64,000 nucleotides of DNA from Hexactinellida sp. DTS-2022 (taxonomy: Eukaryota; Porifera; Hexactinellida), in the NCBI GenBank assembly GCA_028753945.1, contig JAPNXP010000011.1, positions 248,001 through 312,000 of the forward strand, given 5' to 3'. The notes below the pieces were generated by a model. The model did not search any database. It was not told where the DNA came from and saw nothing but the letters and a program-made list of their open reading frames with translations. Every line of letters begins with the position of its first letter. Position 1 is the first letter of the stretch. The translations under genes and the position numbers were made by a program. Shown in pieces: positions 10,738 to 22,100 of this stretch.

Positions 10738-11081
10738 TACGTGAATTAAATTAATATACTCTAGCTTGTTTTACAGTACAGCTATTTACATTATTTGTAC
10801 ACAAATCCAGGATTTGGTATCCAAAATCTCGAATCACTTGACCTCCAGATTTTCCTAGTGGTGCTACATTTTAGAATAATCTGTTCTACATATATATCAA
10901 ATCCCGAGATAATAAGGGAAAGTATAACGAATTTGTTAACATAACATCTTGGCGTTATTTTTATTTCAGAGCATCTACCCTGACCCTGAGAGTAGAGAAA
11001 ATATCCACAACAAGGCAAGAGATGGAACAGCAGAAAAGTAGAAACAGCCAAGGAGTAGAAATGTTTGAAATTCAATGGGAA

Positions 11082-11088
11082 TATAAAG
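11082..11088 (+). promoter_or_regulatory. TATA box candidate for propeller copy 3
   Basis: TATAAAG about 99 bp before the ATG, at the same place as a TATATAG in the duplicate copy (16637). The flanking AAGTATTATTGGGA is conserved between both. Confidence 0.45.
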
Positions 11089-11180
11089 TAAAGTATTATT
11101 GGGAGTGTTAACATAAAATTGCAACAAAAAAGAGAGGTCAACTTACATTGATCTCGGAAAAATTACCAATTTTTAATGTT

Positions 11181-12257
11181 ATGGCTAGTAAATATAACAC
11201 GTCTACAGAAGGTGAAACGAATCAGTTGGAACAAAAGGGTCAATTAGGAGATGATGTTATCGAAAAATGCCAGAAAAGGTCAGAAAGAGGAAACACTGAA
11301 TTAAAACAAATAAAAGAATCGTCTACGGAAAACGAAAATTATATAATGGAAAGCAAGGAAGAAAGTCAAATAGAATACGAGAAGAGAATTGAACAAATAT
11401 ATCAGGAACAAATAGAAACTTTGGGGATGAATATTGGAGAAATAGAGGGGGAAAAAGATAAACTCGGTTTAGCTACATTTATGAAAAAGAATGAAAATAA
11501 AGCAACAGATTTCACGAAAGTACAGTTAAACAATCCCTCGTGTGTGTATGTATCTGAATGTCACAATCTAGTATTTGTAAGTACAAAGGGAGATTCATCG
11601 ATAACAATGTTGGATTTGAATGGAGAAAGCAAAGGTAAAATCACAAGCAAAGAACTTAAATCACCATGGGGAATGGCAATAAAAGATGAAATCATTTATG
11701 TTACAGATATAGAGGCAAATAGTGTATATTCATTCTCAATTACCGAAAAAACATTAATAGAAATTTCTCAAGCAAACTTTGTACAGCCTCGCCAATTGGC
11801 TATTAACAGTGCGAATGAAGTATGGGTAGCAGATGATCTAGGGAATGAGATCGCAATACTAGATGAAAAGTTGAGGAAAATTGAAACGATAAAAGATGAC
11901 AAAATTAAGTTCCCAATGGACATCAAATTCACCTATGCCCAAGCGTATATTCTCTGTAGAGATGAAGGCAATGTGATAAGTGTACACATATTCGAGCAAA
12001 ATACAAAGGAATACACAAAAATGATAATACACCCAAATAATAAAGATCCAATATATAGCTATTTTTTTCATATACAAACAAATCTAATTCTTATACCAGA
12101 TGCCTACTCAAAATCTATTCTTATCTATAATCTATCTGGAGAGAAGAAAGGAACTTTGGACGCTAAATTACGTGCTATCCCTTTGTGTCTAGACGTATTA
12201 GATGATGATATATACATTCTGTACAAACTAGACAAAGCACAGCTGAAAATAATATAA
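11181..12257 (+). CDS. NHL-type beta-propeller protein, array copy 3 (358 aa)
   Basis: Intronless. The start at ATG 11181 (MASKYNTSTEGE) is chosen because copy 4 has the same N-terminus at its ATG; the frame upstream has no ATG. Residues 1-110 are hydrophilic and contain SQIEYEKRIEQIYQ, likely helical. From about residue 110 the propeller follows: HNLVFVSTKGDSSITMLD, KSPWGMAIKDEIIYVTD, QPRQLAINSANEVWVADD, and a last blade with SKSILIYNLSGEK ending KAQLKII. It is a tandem-duplicate sister of copy 4, about three-quarters identical by eye. No RING or B-box, so it is not a TRIM protein. Function unknown; a scaffold or binding role is inferred from the fold. Confidence 0.88.
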   Translation: MASKYNTSTEGETNQLEQKGQLGDDVIEKCQKRSERGNTELKQIKESSTENENYIMESKEESQIEYEKRIEQIYQEQIETLGMNIGEIEGEKDKLGLATFMKKNENKATDFTKVQLNNPSCVYVSECHNLVFVSTKGDSSITMLDLNGESKGKITSKELKSPWGMAIKDEIIYVTDIEANSVYSFSITEKTLIEISQANFVQPRQLAINSANEVWVADDLGNEIAILDEKLRKIETIKDDKIKFPMDIKFTYAQAYILCRDEGNVISVHIFEQNTKEYTKMIIHPNNKDPIYSYFFHIQTNLILIPDAYSKSILIYNLSGEKKGTLDAKLRAIPLCLDVLDDDIYILYKLDKAQLKII

Positions 12258-12754
12258 CAGGTCACACATAAAGAAAAATCTACACACATGTCATATGCAT
12301 ACATCGCTATTCCCATTTTTGAGCATCGTACTATATTAACGCATACGCAAGCTTATTGCTATCAAACTACATAACTAATTAGCATGCAGACTTGTTTACT
12401 CGTATATTTGATGTTTGCTGAAATTTTGTAACTTTTCTATATTAATTAATACAGTCTTGTGCTTTTAGATTATTTGATTAAACATTACCACAGCTACATC
12501 AAAGACGCCATAATTTTGGTCCCTTTGTTTGTCAATTTAATTTACTACCTTAAATTTATCATTTTCGGAATAAGCCATAAAAAAGCAAACCTTAAGTTAA
12601 AGTAAGGCAGACAATCGCTGAAATTAATTGTTTTGTGTTAAATATATTCGTGAAACTGGCATAAACTCATAGGACATTTAGGTGGCATAGGCTACTTTTT
12701 TTGTAATCCCAAATCAGTTAATCATTTAATGTTATCTGATACAGTACATAATAG

Positions 12755-13540
12755 ATACGAGCCCTTCGGTCTCGGTCGCTTTGCGACGGATCGGTGTTAC
12801 GCGCCTTAAGTTAACGGCCGCTGTGCGGCCTTACTCTTCACCCTTTCCACCATGGAAAATGGTGGAAAGGGACATCCCTTTACAAGATTTCCATGCTTAA
12901 CTTGTTTTTCATATTTTAAATTTATAAAAGCGAAATTCGTGTTCAGCATACTCGTTTACCTACAATACCCGTTGAAAGCTAACTTCTGGGTTGATTTTGA
13001 ATTTTCATTAATTTGTTTACATATTTTGTGTCAACAACAACAACAAATATTCATATTATAAATATATAAATGCGAAATTCGTGTTCAGCATAATTGTTTA
13101 CCTATAATACCCGTTGAAAGCTAACATCTAGGTTGATTTTGAATTTTCATTAATTTGTTTACTTATTTTGTGTAAACAACAACAACAAATATTCATATTA
13201 CAAATTTTTAAGCGCGAAATTTGTGTTCAGCATACTTGTTTACCTATAATACTCGTTGAAAGCTAACTTCTAGGTTGATTTTGAAATTTCATTAATTTGT
13301 ATACCTATTTTGGGTAAACAACAACAATAAATATTCATATTAGAAATTTATAAATGCGAAATTCGTGTTCAGCATACTTGTTTACCTATTATAACATTTG
13401 TTACCAATTATAACATTTGACAGTTAGTTTATATCTCGTATATTAATGCGGTTTCTATCCCCCCGTCACTTTAATACAATCCGGACAAACACACAAACAC
13501 ACAAACACACAACAATCGAGATTTAATAATATAGATAGTG
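12755..13540 (+). mobile_element. Second copy of the GC-head/140-bp-repeat element
   Basis: Same order as at 9605-10176: head ACGAGCCCTTCGGTCTCGG, hairpin-forming GCGGCC segments, about three and a half repeat units of roughly 140 bp (starts near 12969, 13109 and 13253), a CCGGACAAACACACAAAC tail and the terminal AATAATATAGAT. It has more repeat units than the first copy, so unit number varies. It lies inside the stretch that unit B lacks. Confidence 0.7.
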
Positions 13541-13790
13541 ATAAAGGATATAATGATATAATATTGGATATAGTGATAATTTTGCAGGAATTTGATTATT
13601 CTTTTCAGAATATAAGTATTGACAATGTATATAGTCATATATTAGATGCGGTGATACAGTGGATATAGTGATATAATGGGTATAGTGATATAATGGGTAT
13701 AGTGATATATTGGATATAGTGATATATTGGATATAGAGATAATTTGGCCACAAATCAGATGTCCCCACCATTATCACTATATCCAATATG
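13541..13790. repeat. Minisatellite of about 17-bp GGATATAGTGATATAAT units
   Basis: Imperfect repeats of GATATAGTGATATAATGG and variants, starting directly after the element tail AATATAGAT and ending in an inverted TATCACTATATCC. It may have grown from the tail or target sequence of the adjacent element. Confidence 0.75.
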
Positions 13791-14093
13791 TACTGTATTT
13801 ACTTGTAATTTTTAGCTCAAAATCACTTCGATAGACAACTGAGAAACGATATTTCAATTACTCAGATGTCGACAATATTGCCAAAACTGGATTATACTAT
13901 CTCCAAAAACATAGGTGATGTAATATTCAAATAAAAGTTTATAAATGCGCGAAATGGGTCACGTAAAATGACTTTGAACAATATATAATAGGATTTTGAA
14001 AAAATGATACCATGTTCAAGAAAGATAATCAATCATCATGGGCGAACAATAAAAATATTGTTAACAAACCTAAAACTAATTTATGACTGAATA

Positions 14094-14280
14094 CAGTGGA
14101 GCCTCCCATAACGGACACTCCAAATAGCGGACAACCTCTAAATAACGGACAACCCTCGTGGCACGTGTTTATTTATTTATCATATGTCTAATAGAAAAGC
14201 AACCTCTAAATAGCGGACAACCTCTAAATAACGGACAACGGTTCCGGTCCCAAGGTGTCCGTTGTTCAGAGGCTCTACTG
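14094..14280. mobile_element. MITE, CATAACGGACAC-type (pogo-like)
   Basis: Left CAGTGGAGCCTCCCATAACG and right TCCGTTGTTCAGAGGCTCTA, ending CTG and flanked by TA. The interior repeats TAAATA(A/G)CGGACAACC. Absent from unit B. Confidence 0.8.
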
Positions 14281-16138
14281 TAATCATAAATAGTCTAGAC
14301 TCTAAGAACTATGTTTAGGAGCATACATCATTTTTGATAATGCCATTCGTTTACAGCAACCGATTATATGTCAGTAATACTTCATGAGAGTATATCTAGC
14401 ATAGTTTTCCTATTTCCACCCCTGAAAATTCCCAGTGTTAAACTTTTAGGTGTACAAATTAAGCTGAAAAGTACTGAAGTAAAACTCAAAAATACATTCA
14501 TAAAAAGAAAGTAATATTAGGAGTTAATGGCATAGATTCAGTCAGTTGAGCCAACACCTATTTGTGATAATACACAAATCTATTTCTATGGAAATCAGAA
14601 TTTAAATATGCAAATTAAGTAGTTACATTTCCCTAAAGATGGTAGAAAATAAACGCATAATAATATTAATAACTTTTTCGGATCTTTTTAAACAATAGAA
14701 ATAAATACTCATTATGTAAGCATGTTCCCACAATTACTATAGCAATACGTTCCCAGTTGAATATCAGCTGAAATAACGGTCGTTAAATTACAATATTATT
14801 ATATGTGGTAAAATTTTAGTGATGTAAAATTTCCAAAAATTTGTTTTCTATGGAAATTTCTGGAAAGAAAAAAATTATGCTTAGGAACTTTATTTGAAAT
14901 TGCCAAAATTTTTGTGCTACTTAAGTTACACTGTCATGAGGAAAAATAACAAGCGCACAGTAACAACTCTACATTATAGATATGGTTTACAAAATAAAAT
15001 AAAACTAGGTACGTATATACAATAATTTTTCCATGTAAAATTTCCGGAAATTTTCCCACCTTACAACAACACTAGGTAAAATTTTGGATGATAAAATATA
15101 CGAGAATACTTCCACTATTTTTCTTCCAACATTAAGATTGCCAGTTGATGACCCAAAAAGGATCATGTCACAAACCTTCAAAGGTTTATGGCACAAAACT
15201 AAAATGTATAATACCTATTGACACATAATTATCTTTATTATTTGTCAGATAATATGTTGTGAAAACCAAGTGACGTTAATGCAAAAGTAGATAAATATGC
15301 CAAAATAGGTTCATAAATATAAAACAAAATTTCATGAAAATGTTCAAATCCATGAATTATTTCGTTAATGATTTGACAACATTGGAAATTCAATGACTCC
15401 CTTCCAACTTGTTAACACAAATCACATAGAGTTATTATAATTGAAACAGAAAAACAAGGTCATGCCCCTAAATAAGAGTGGAAAATAATTTAATATTTCC
15501 ATCAGTAAGCCTTTAAAAAGCTAACTGCGTCTGTTCCAGGCGCAGTAACTGAAAAACAATTTTATTTATAAGTATTCGTGGCAATTCTCGAATTTCGATG
15601 CTGGATGTATACAAAGGAAATATCATTATCAAGCAGTGATCTCAAGTAGGGGGTTGGAAGTTTAAGAAGATCTCATAACGTCACAAACATACAATTGTTG
15701 GGTAATAGCATTTTGAAATGCATGACAATCTCAATGAGATGGATTACTTTTCAAGTAGTCTGAGTGATGCCACCTATACTACATTCTAGAAAATATTCGA
15801 TAAAGATTCCAGAAAGGTAACACATTATATTTAGTCCAGGCTAAGCTATATATATCAGACGAAAGTGCAAACACCACTATGAAAATATACTCAATCTTTT
15901 TACTTCTAATTGGTACGTAGTAATGAATTAAAAGCAGAACTGTATAAGTGAACTGGAAATGAAGATGATATAATTATTCTATAAAAAAGCAATATATAAT
16001 TTTTTAGAAGAAGCAAACAAAATAATTTCAGGATAACTTACCAAACTCAGTAAAACGATTCCCTGATATTATAGCTAAATCCTGGGTTTCAGAATTTTGC
16101 TTAAATTTATGGGTTTCCTAGATTTCCATTGCTAAATA

Positions 16139-16265
16139 CAGTGGAACCTCGATTATCCAAACACACCTGGCTGGTTCCGATGTTATTCCATAAATTAGTT
16201 CAGCCTCAAATTATCCGAACATGTTTGACTGGTCTCAACAAGTTCGGATAATCAATGTTGCAATG
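16139..16265. mobile_element. MITE, GATTATCCGAAC-type, unit B copy
   Basis: Left CAGTGGAACCTCGATTATCC, right inverse TTCGGATAATCAATG. Orthologous in position to the element at 10612. Confidence 0.8.
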
Positions 16266-16636
16266 TACCTTAATGAAGTTGATATACTCTAGTTTGTTTT
16301 ACATTCCGCGAGCTATTTTCATAATTTGGACTCAAATTCCTGGATTTTTTATTTACAATCTCGAACCACTGAATTACCAGACATTCCTGGTGGTGCTACA
16401 AGTTTAGAATAGTATCAACAAATGATGGAAATATGTTCTATATATCAAATCCCGAGATAATAAGGGAAGGTATAACGTATTTATTCACATAACATATTGG
16501 CATTATTTCAGAGCTTTCTACCTTGAGAGTAGACGTGAAGAATAGGAAAATAAGAATAGGAAGAATAGGATCAGCAGATAAGAAAAATTTGTACAAACCG
16601 CCAAGACAGTATAAATGGTTGAAATTCAATGAGAGT

Positions 16637-16643
16637 TATATAG
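16637..16643 (+). promoter_or_regulatory. TATA box candidate for propeller copy 4
   Basis: TATATAG 98 bp upstream of the ATG, aligned with the TATAAAG of copy 3. Confidence 0.4.
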
Positions 16644-16734
16644 AAAAGTATTATTGGGAATTTTAACTAAAATTGCAACAAAAAAGAGTGGTCAACTTAC
16701 ATTAATCTCGGGAAAATTAACAACTTTTAAGGCT

Positions 16735-17769
16735 ATGGCTAGTAAATATAACACGTCTACAGAAGGTGAAACAAATCAGTTGGAACAAAATGGTCAATTT
16801 CCAAGAGATGATTTTATCGAACAAACAAATGAATCGTATACGGAAAGAAACGAAAATTATCTAATGGAAAGCAAGGCAGAAACTCAAATAGAATACGAGA
16901 AGAGAATTGAACAAATATATCAGGAACAAGTAGAAACTTTGGGGATTAATAATAGAGAAATAGAGGGGGAAAAAGATAAAAGTGTAGCGAAATTAATGAA
17001 AAAGAAAGAGAACAAAGCAACAGATTTCAGCCAAGTACAGTTACACGATCCTGCGGGTGTGTGCGTATCTGAATCTCACAAACTAGTATTTGTAAGTACA
17101 AAGGGCGATTCATCGATAACAATGCTGGGTTTGAATGGAGAAAGCAAAGGTAAAATCACAAGCAACCTAAAATCACCATGTGGAATGGCAATAAAAGATG
17201 ATATCATTTACGTTACAGATTTAGAGGCAAGGAGTGTGTTTTCGTTCTCAATTACCCAAAAATCTAAAATAGAAACTTCCCAACCAAACTTTGTACAGCC
17301 TCGACAATTGGCTATTAACTATGCGAATGAAATATGGGTAGCAGATTATAAAGGGAATGAGATCGTAATACTAGATGAAAAGTTGAAGAAAATTGAAACA
17401 ATAAAAGATAACGATATTAAGTTCCCAATGGACATCAAATTCACGTATGCCCAAGCTGTTATTCTATCTAGAGATGAAGGCAATGTGATAAGTGTACATA
17501 TATGCGATCAAAATTCAATGAAAAACATTGAAATGATAATACGCTCAAACATTCAAGATCCAATTCATTGCTATTTTTTTCATATACCAACAAATCTAAT
17601 TCTTATACCAGATGTCTCCACAAAATCTATTATTTTCTATAATCTATCTGGAGAGAAGAAAGGAACTTTGGATACTAAAATAAGTGCAACTCCTCTGTGT
17701 TTAGACGTATTGGATGATGATATATACATTCTGTACAAGCTAGACAAAGCACAGCTGAAAATAATATAA
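16735..17769 (+). CDS. NHL-type beta-propeller protein, array copy 4 (344 aa)
   Basis: Intronless sister of copy 3 in the duplicated unit. ATG 16735 gives MASKYNTSTEGE, identical to copy 3. The N-terminal helical region with TQIEYEKRIEQIYQ is about 14 residues shorter than in copy 3. Propeller blades: HKLVFVSTKGDSSITMLG, KSPCGMAIKDDIIYVTD, QPRQLAINYANEIWVADY, final blade SIIFYNLSGEK and KAQLKII at the end. Differences from copy 3 are spread over the protein and the frame is intact, so both copies are under constraint or recently duplicated. Role unknown. Confidence 0.88.
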   Translation: MASKYNTSTEGETNQLEQNGQFPRDDFIEQTNESYTERNENYLMESKAETQIEYEKRIEQIYQEQVETLGINNREIEGEKDKSVAKLMKKKENKATDFSQVQLHDPAGVCVSESHKLVFVSTKGDSSITMLGLNGESKGKITSNLKSPCGMAIKDDIIYVTDLEARSVFSFSITQKSKIETSQPNFVQPRQLAINYANEIWVADYKGNEIVILDEKLKKIETIKDNDIKFPMDIKFTYAQAVILSRDEGNVISVHICDQNSMKNIEMIIRSNIQDPIHCYFFHIPTNLILIPDVSTKSIIFYNLSGEKKGTLDTKISATPLCLDVLDDDIYILYKLDKAQLKII

Positions 17770-18047
17770 CAGCATTGGTCACACATAAAGAAAAATCTAC
17801 ACACATGCATACATCGCTATTCCCCTTTTTGAGCATCTGGCTATTTCATTGCACGCAAGCTTATTGCTAACAAAAATTAGTTAAATTCTTAATTCCGTAG
17901 TCGTCTTCTTTAATTTTGTTCTCTATATTAATAATAATTATTATTATTTTAATTTTATTAACACTAACTTGTGCCTGTATAAAAGCAATACATTAAATAT
18001 ACCAAAGCTAACAGCAATTAGACACAAATTATACGATATTGGGGGTG

Positions 18048-18205
18048 CAGTAGATGCCGGGTATAAAAACACCGGTTAGAAGAAAATGCCTAAATATAAG
18101 AACATTCTACTAGAAAATGGTTGCCATATACTACCCTATATAATTTCTGCCGGTTATAACATTATATGCAATTCCCGACGATGTTCTTATAACCGGCATC
18201 CACTG
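18048..18205. mobile_element. MITE, CAGTAGATGCCGG-type
   Basis: Left CAGTAGATGCCGGGTATAA and right inverse TTATAACCGGCATCCACTG. Present only in unit B, so it inserted after the duplication. Confidence 0.75.
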
Positions 18206-19122
18206 TATCGGAGGTTTTAAGAAATTATAATAAAATCAAAGACGCCTTAATTTTGGTCCCTTAGCTATCTCAATTTTATTTATTTACCTTATTTTCTCAT
18301 TTTCGGAATAAGTCATAAAAAAGCAAGCCTTAAGTCAAAGTAAGGCAGACAATTGTTGAAATTAATTGTTCTGTGTTAAATATATTCGTGAAGTTGGCAT
18401 AGACTTTTAGGTGTACAAATAAAGCTGAAAAGTATTGAAGTAAAACTCATAAAAAGAAACAATTATTATCAGTTAATGACATAGATTAATTCGGTTGAGC
18501 CACTTATTTGTGATATCCAACAAATCTATTTCTATGGAAATCCGAATTTAAATATGCAAATTAGTACAAAGTATCTTAAAGTAAGTAGAAATAAAAATAA
18601 AATTTCTGCTTTTTAACCAATAGAAATACTCATCGTAAAGGTATGTTCACACAATTACTACATCTACACATTCGCAGTTTAATATCAGCTGAAATATAAA
18701 CATATGCTGAATTATTTTAATATTATTATCTGTGGTAAGACAATATCAGTTCGATACTTCTACGTTGTATTACCAGATGATGTCCTAAGTTAATAAAGAT
18801 ATTTTTATGTTAAAACTAAGTCTCCAATCTACTTACTAATAATTACGTATCTTTATTATTTCTCAGATAATATTATTCTAAAAACCAAGTGATGTTAATG
18901 TAAAGTTGACAAAAATGACAAAAAATATTCTTAAATTATAAATTGAAAATTTCCTAAAAATCCATGACTGCAATTACAATCATCCCTTCCAACTTTCACT
19001 CAAATCACATAGAGAAATAGTTAAGAGGTTAATATAGATAAATACCATAGAGTAAATGATAGGGTTGCAATCAGTACAATAATATCGAATTCGAAGTCAA
19101 AAAGAATTTAACTGATTTACAG

Positions 19123-22100
19123 TTACTTTTCAATGGCAGGTAATGTTTCCCTAATGAAATTACTGACTTGGCTCCTCAAAAGCATGTTCTCCTTAACACG
19201 CCGTATTTCCCCTTGTGTATTGGAATAATTTTCAGTCAGCTGATCCATTACAGTTAATAATAACTGTGTTCGTTGTGTATGCATTTCTAATTCTGAATCT
19301 AAATTGGCCGGATTTTTGCATAGAGTAGAATATTTGCCTTGAACAGCATACTCAATTTGTTTTGTACGATTTTGTAATGCAACTATGATAGCGAGGTTTT
19401 TCTGTTTTTCTCGAACTAGATCTTCTAATTGTTGATCGAGATTAGAAGAAGCTTGGTGTAATTCCTGGCAAGTTGTCTGTGTAGAAAATAACTTCTCGTC
19501 TAAAGACATTAGAATAAGGTTAATTAACTAATGTTATAACGATGTGCAAGGGATTTTTTTACTTCAATATAAGCTGAGTAAATATACTACTTTATCAGTC
19601 TTACAGATATTCATAAGATTTCTGAAAAAATTCAAAATTTAGGCGCTATTGCAATTGGAATGTTCCAAAAATTTCAAAGAAGTTTTCAGTCAAAATAACT
19701 ATTGTTCTAAATTAATTGGCGCCTTGTTATTCAAAAGCTATTCTCTATCATAATAATAAATTCAATCTGCCATATGAAATAATTACGAGAGCGTTTAATT
19801 AAGGAACTACAAAGTATAAAGCAGATTGTATTTCTATGTAGGGTAAATTTCGTTATTACTTAGACTGGGATAATAGGTGATATGGGGTAAGTTATAACCG
19901 AGTTCTACTTATATATCGGTCAATACTTTTTCTCATGAATTTTAGGACACAGCCCAAGTCAATTTACCTTTGCGAAACCGGGTTTTCGTATTGAAAACGT
20001 GTTGGCCGATATATAAGTAAACCATTAATTTAAAACCTAAAGTATTCTGTGACTCCTCTATTTGTTTCAATTGTTGTTCAGTTTGAAGAGTTTTCTGTTG
20101 TGTTAGAACAATCTTCCGTTTTATATCATCCAACTTCACTTGCAACTGACCAGTTGTTTCACCCTTACCTGATTTCAATTGGGCATCTCCTTTCTTCTCA
20201 ATCGCTTCACGACGGTATACGGCCTTCTCCATATCCTAATTAATATGAATATTTGAAATAATCACTCAATTGTTGCAAGATTATATGGAATATCTAAATA
20301 CAGTAGAGTCACGTTACTATGAACACGGAATAGGCAGATATCGGTCAATTAATCAACCCTAAGCTGGCGGGAGAAAGTGAAAGTGAAAGTTAATTGAATT
20401 TCAATTGAAAGTGAGTTTTTTCAAATCTCGAATTTCGACTATCCCCTGGTGTTCGAATTAACGAGAGTATTACTGTACATGATATGATGATCATTATATA
20501 TATGAACTCACTTGTATTAGTTTCTCCTGTTGTCTCTTAAGTTGATCAAACCTAACATGCATTCTATGTATTTCAGCCCGCATGCCTTGTATTTCCTCCT
20601 CTCCATAGTCTTTTTGTAGCATTTCCTTTGTCTCACGTGCTAAAGTTATTTTCTTTTCCCAAAGCAATATCTGTTCTTCCGCTTCAATGATATTAAGTAC
20701 AGTCCTCTCTTTTTCTTCCTTTACACTATTCAGTTGTTCTTGTAAACGAATTGATTCTAATTCTGCATCTTTTAGACTATGAATAAAGTCGTTTTCAATT
20801 AGAAGATTGCCTTGTTCAAGGTTTTCTTGTTCGGATTTCTTATGTGTTAACAGTTCATGCAGTTTGGACATGTCTTTACGGAGTCCTAACATTGATTTTT
20901 CCACATCTTGATTCTCACCTTTCTCTTGTTCGAACTAAAATATTGAAATTTATTCAAAAAGAAGTTAATAAAGGTTTAATAAGTCGATATTATTTGCAAC
21001 AAAATATTAATCGATTCACCAACATGTGATAATCTATTCCCTGATTTTCTTGCTCACCTACTTAGGCCAAATTTATTCACGAATATTATATATTAGTCTA
21101 GGGGATACTATTTTAGTACATACCATATTATTAATGTTAAATTAATAATCGCCCTCTCAATTTTGGAGAAATACTGTACTTACATTTGAGTCGAGTCGTA
21201 ATTTCTTCTGATCCAATATAATCATTTCCTTCTTCAGTTTATCGATATTAGACATTTGTTCCTGTGTGCTTGTAACAATGCGCACCATTTCTGACTGTTC
21301 ACGTAGCCAGAAATTCTGTAGCTTTTGGCATTCATCAATTGATGCTTGGACCTGTTTAGTTAGCTGCTTAACAGTTAGTTCTAATGGGCCTAATTCCTGT
21401 TCGGCTCCTTCGCGACCTAACAAAACACAATTGAATTTGCTTGTTAATAAACGAACTTGTTATTAGAGGAACACATTAACATTAAATGCTCACTTGGAGA
21501 CTGAAAGTAACTTGCTAACAGAGCAATATTTGCTATTAGACGATTACTACTGTAGTTATATATCGGCCAACATATTTTCTAATGTAATTATTATTGAAAA
21601 GGTGTTGGCCGATCTATAAGTAAGCCCTTGTATATATTCAGTATTTGTGAGCAACATTTTGGTCAAATACTCAAATGGAAATCCATTACAATCTTACCTG
21701 ATATTATTTTATCAATCATTTTATTGAGTTGATCAATTTGTGTTTGCTTTCTATCAATCATTGTATTCTGTTTATGAACTTCTTGCTCGCATCTAGAAAT
21801 TAGGAGGTTTTGTTCTTTCAACTTTTTCTCATGGTTCTCAAGGATTTTGGTCAACTCTTTAAGTTGCGATGAATATCTTGACAATTCAAGGTCCTTTGTA
21901 GCAATATTATTCTCCAACTTTATAGCAGAGCTTTGTAAACTGCGAGCCTAATTGGAAATAAAATATAGTAAACTCCCGTTATAACAAAGTCGAATATAAT
22001 ACAGTATTTATTCAGGGCTGTATTAAATCATCTTGAGTTCGTAAAACTCATATTTTGACAATCAATTCGGTGAATTCACTCATTTTTTCGTATCCAACAA

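Larger units (their letters stand above)
9364..15432. repeat. Tandem segmental duplication, unit A
   Basis: Colinear with unit B (15433-19017). Matching segments include the start (AATTGAAACAGAAAAAC), the MITE at 10612, propeller copy 3 and its flanks, the block around 12500-12670, and 14440-15430. Unit A is longer because it holds insertions that unit B lacks, at 9605-10176 and between about 12673 and 14440. Confidence 0.85.
15433..19017. repeat. Tandem segmental duplication, unit B
   Basis: Begins where unit A ends; both units end with AAATCACATAGAG. It carries propeller copy 4, the older MITE at 16139 and a private MITE at 18048. Sequence after copy 4 matches unit A at 12258-12672 and then 14440-15430 without the 1.77-kb middle stretch. 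Confidence 0.85.
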
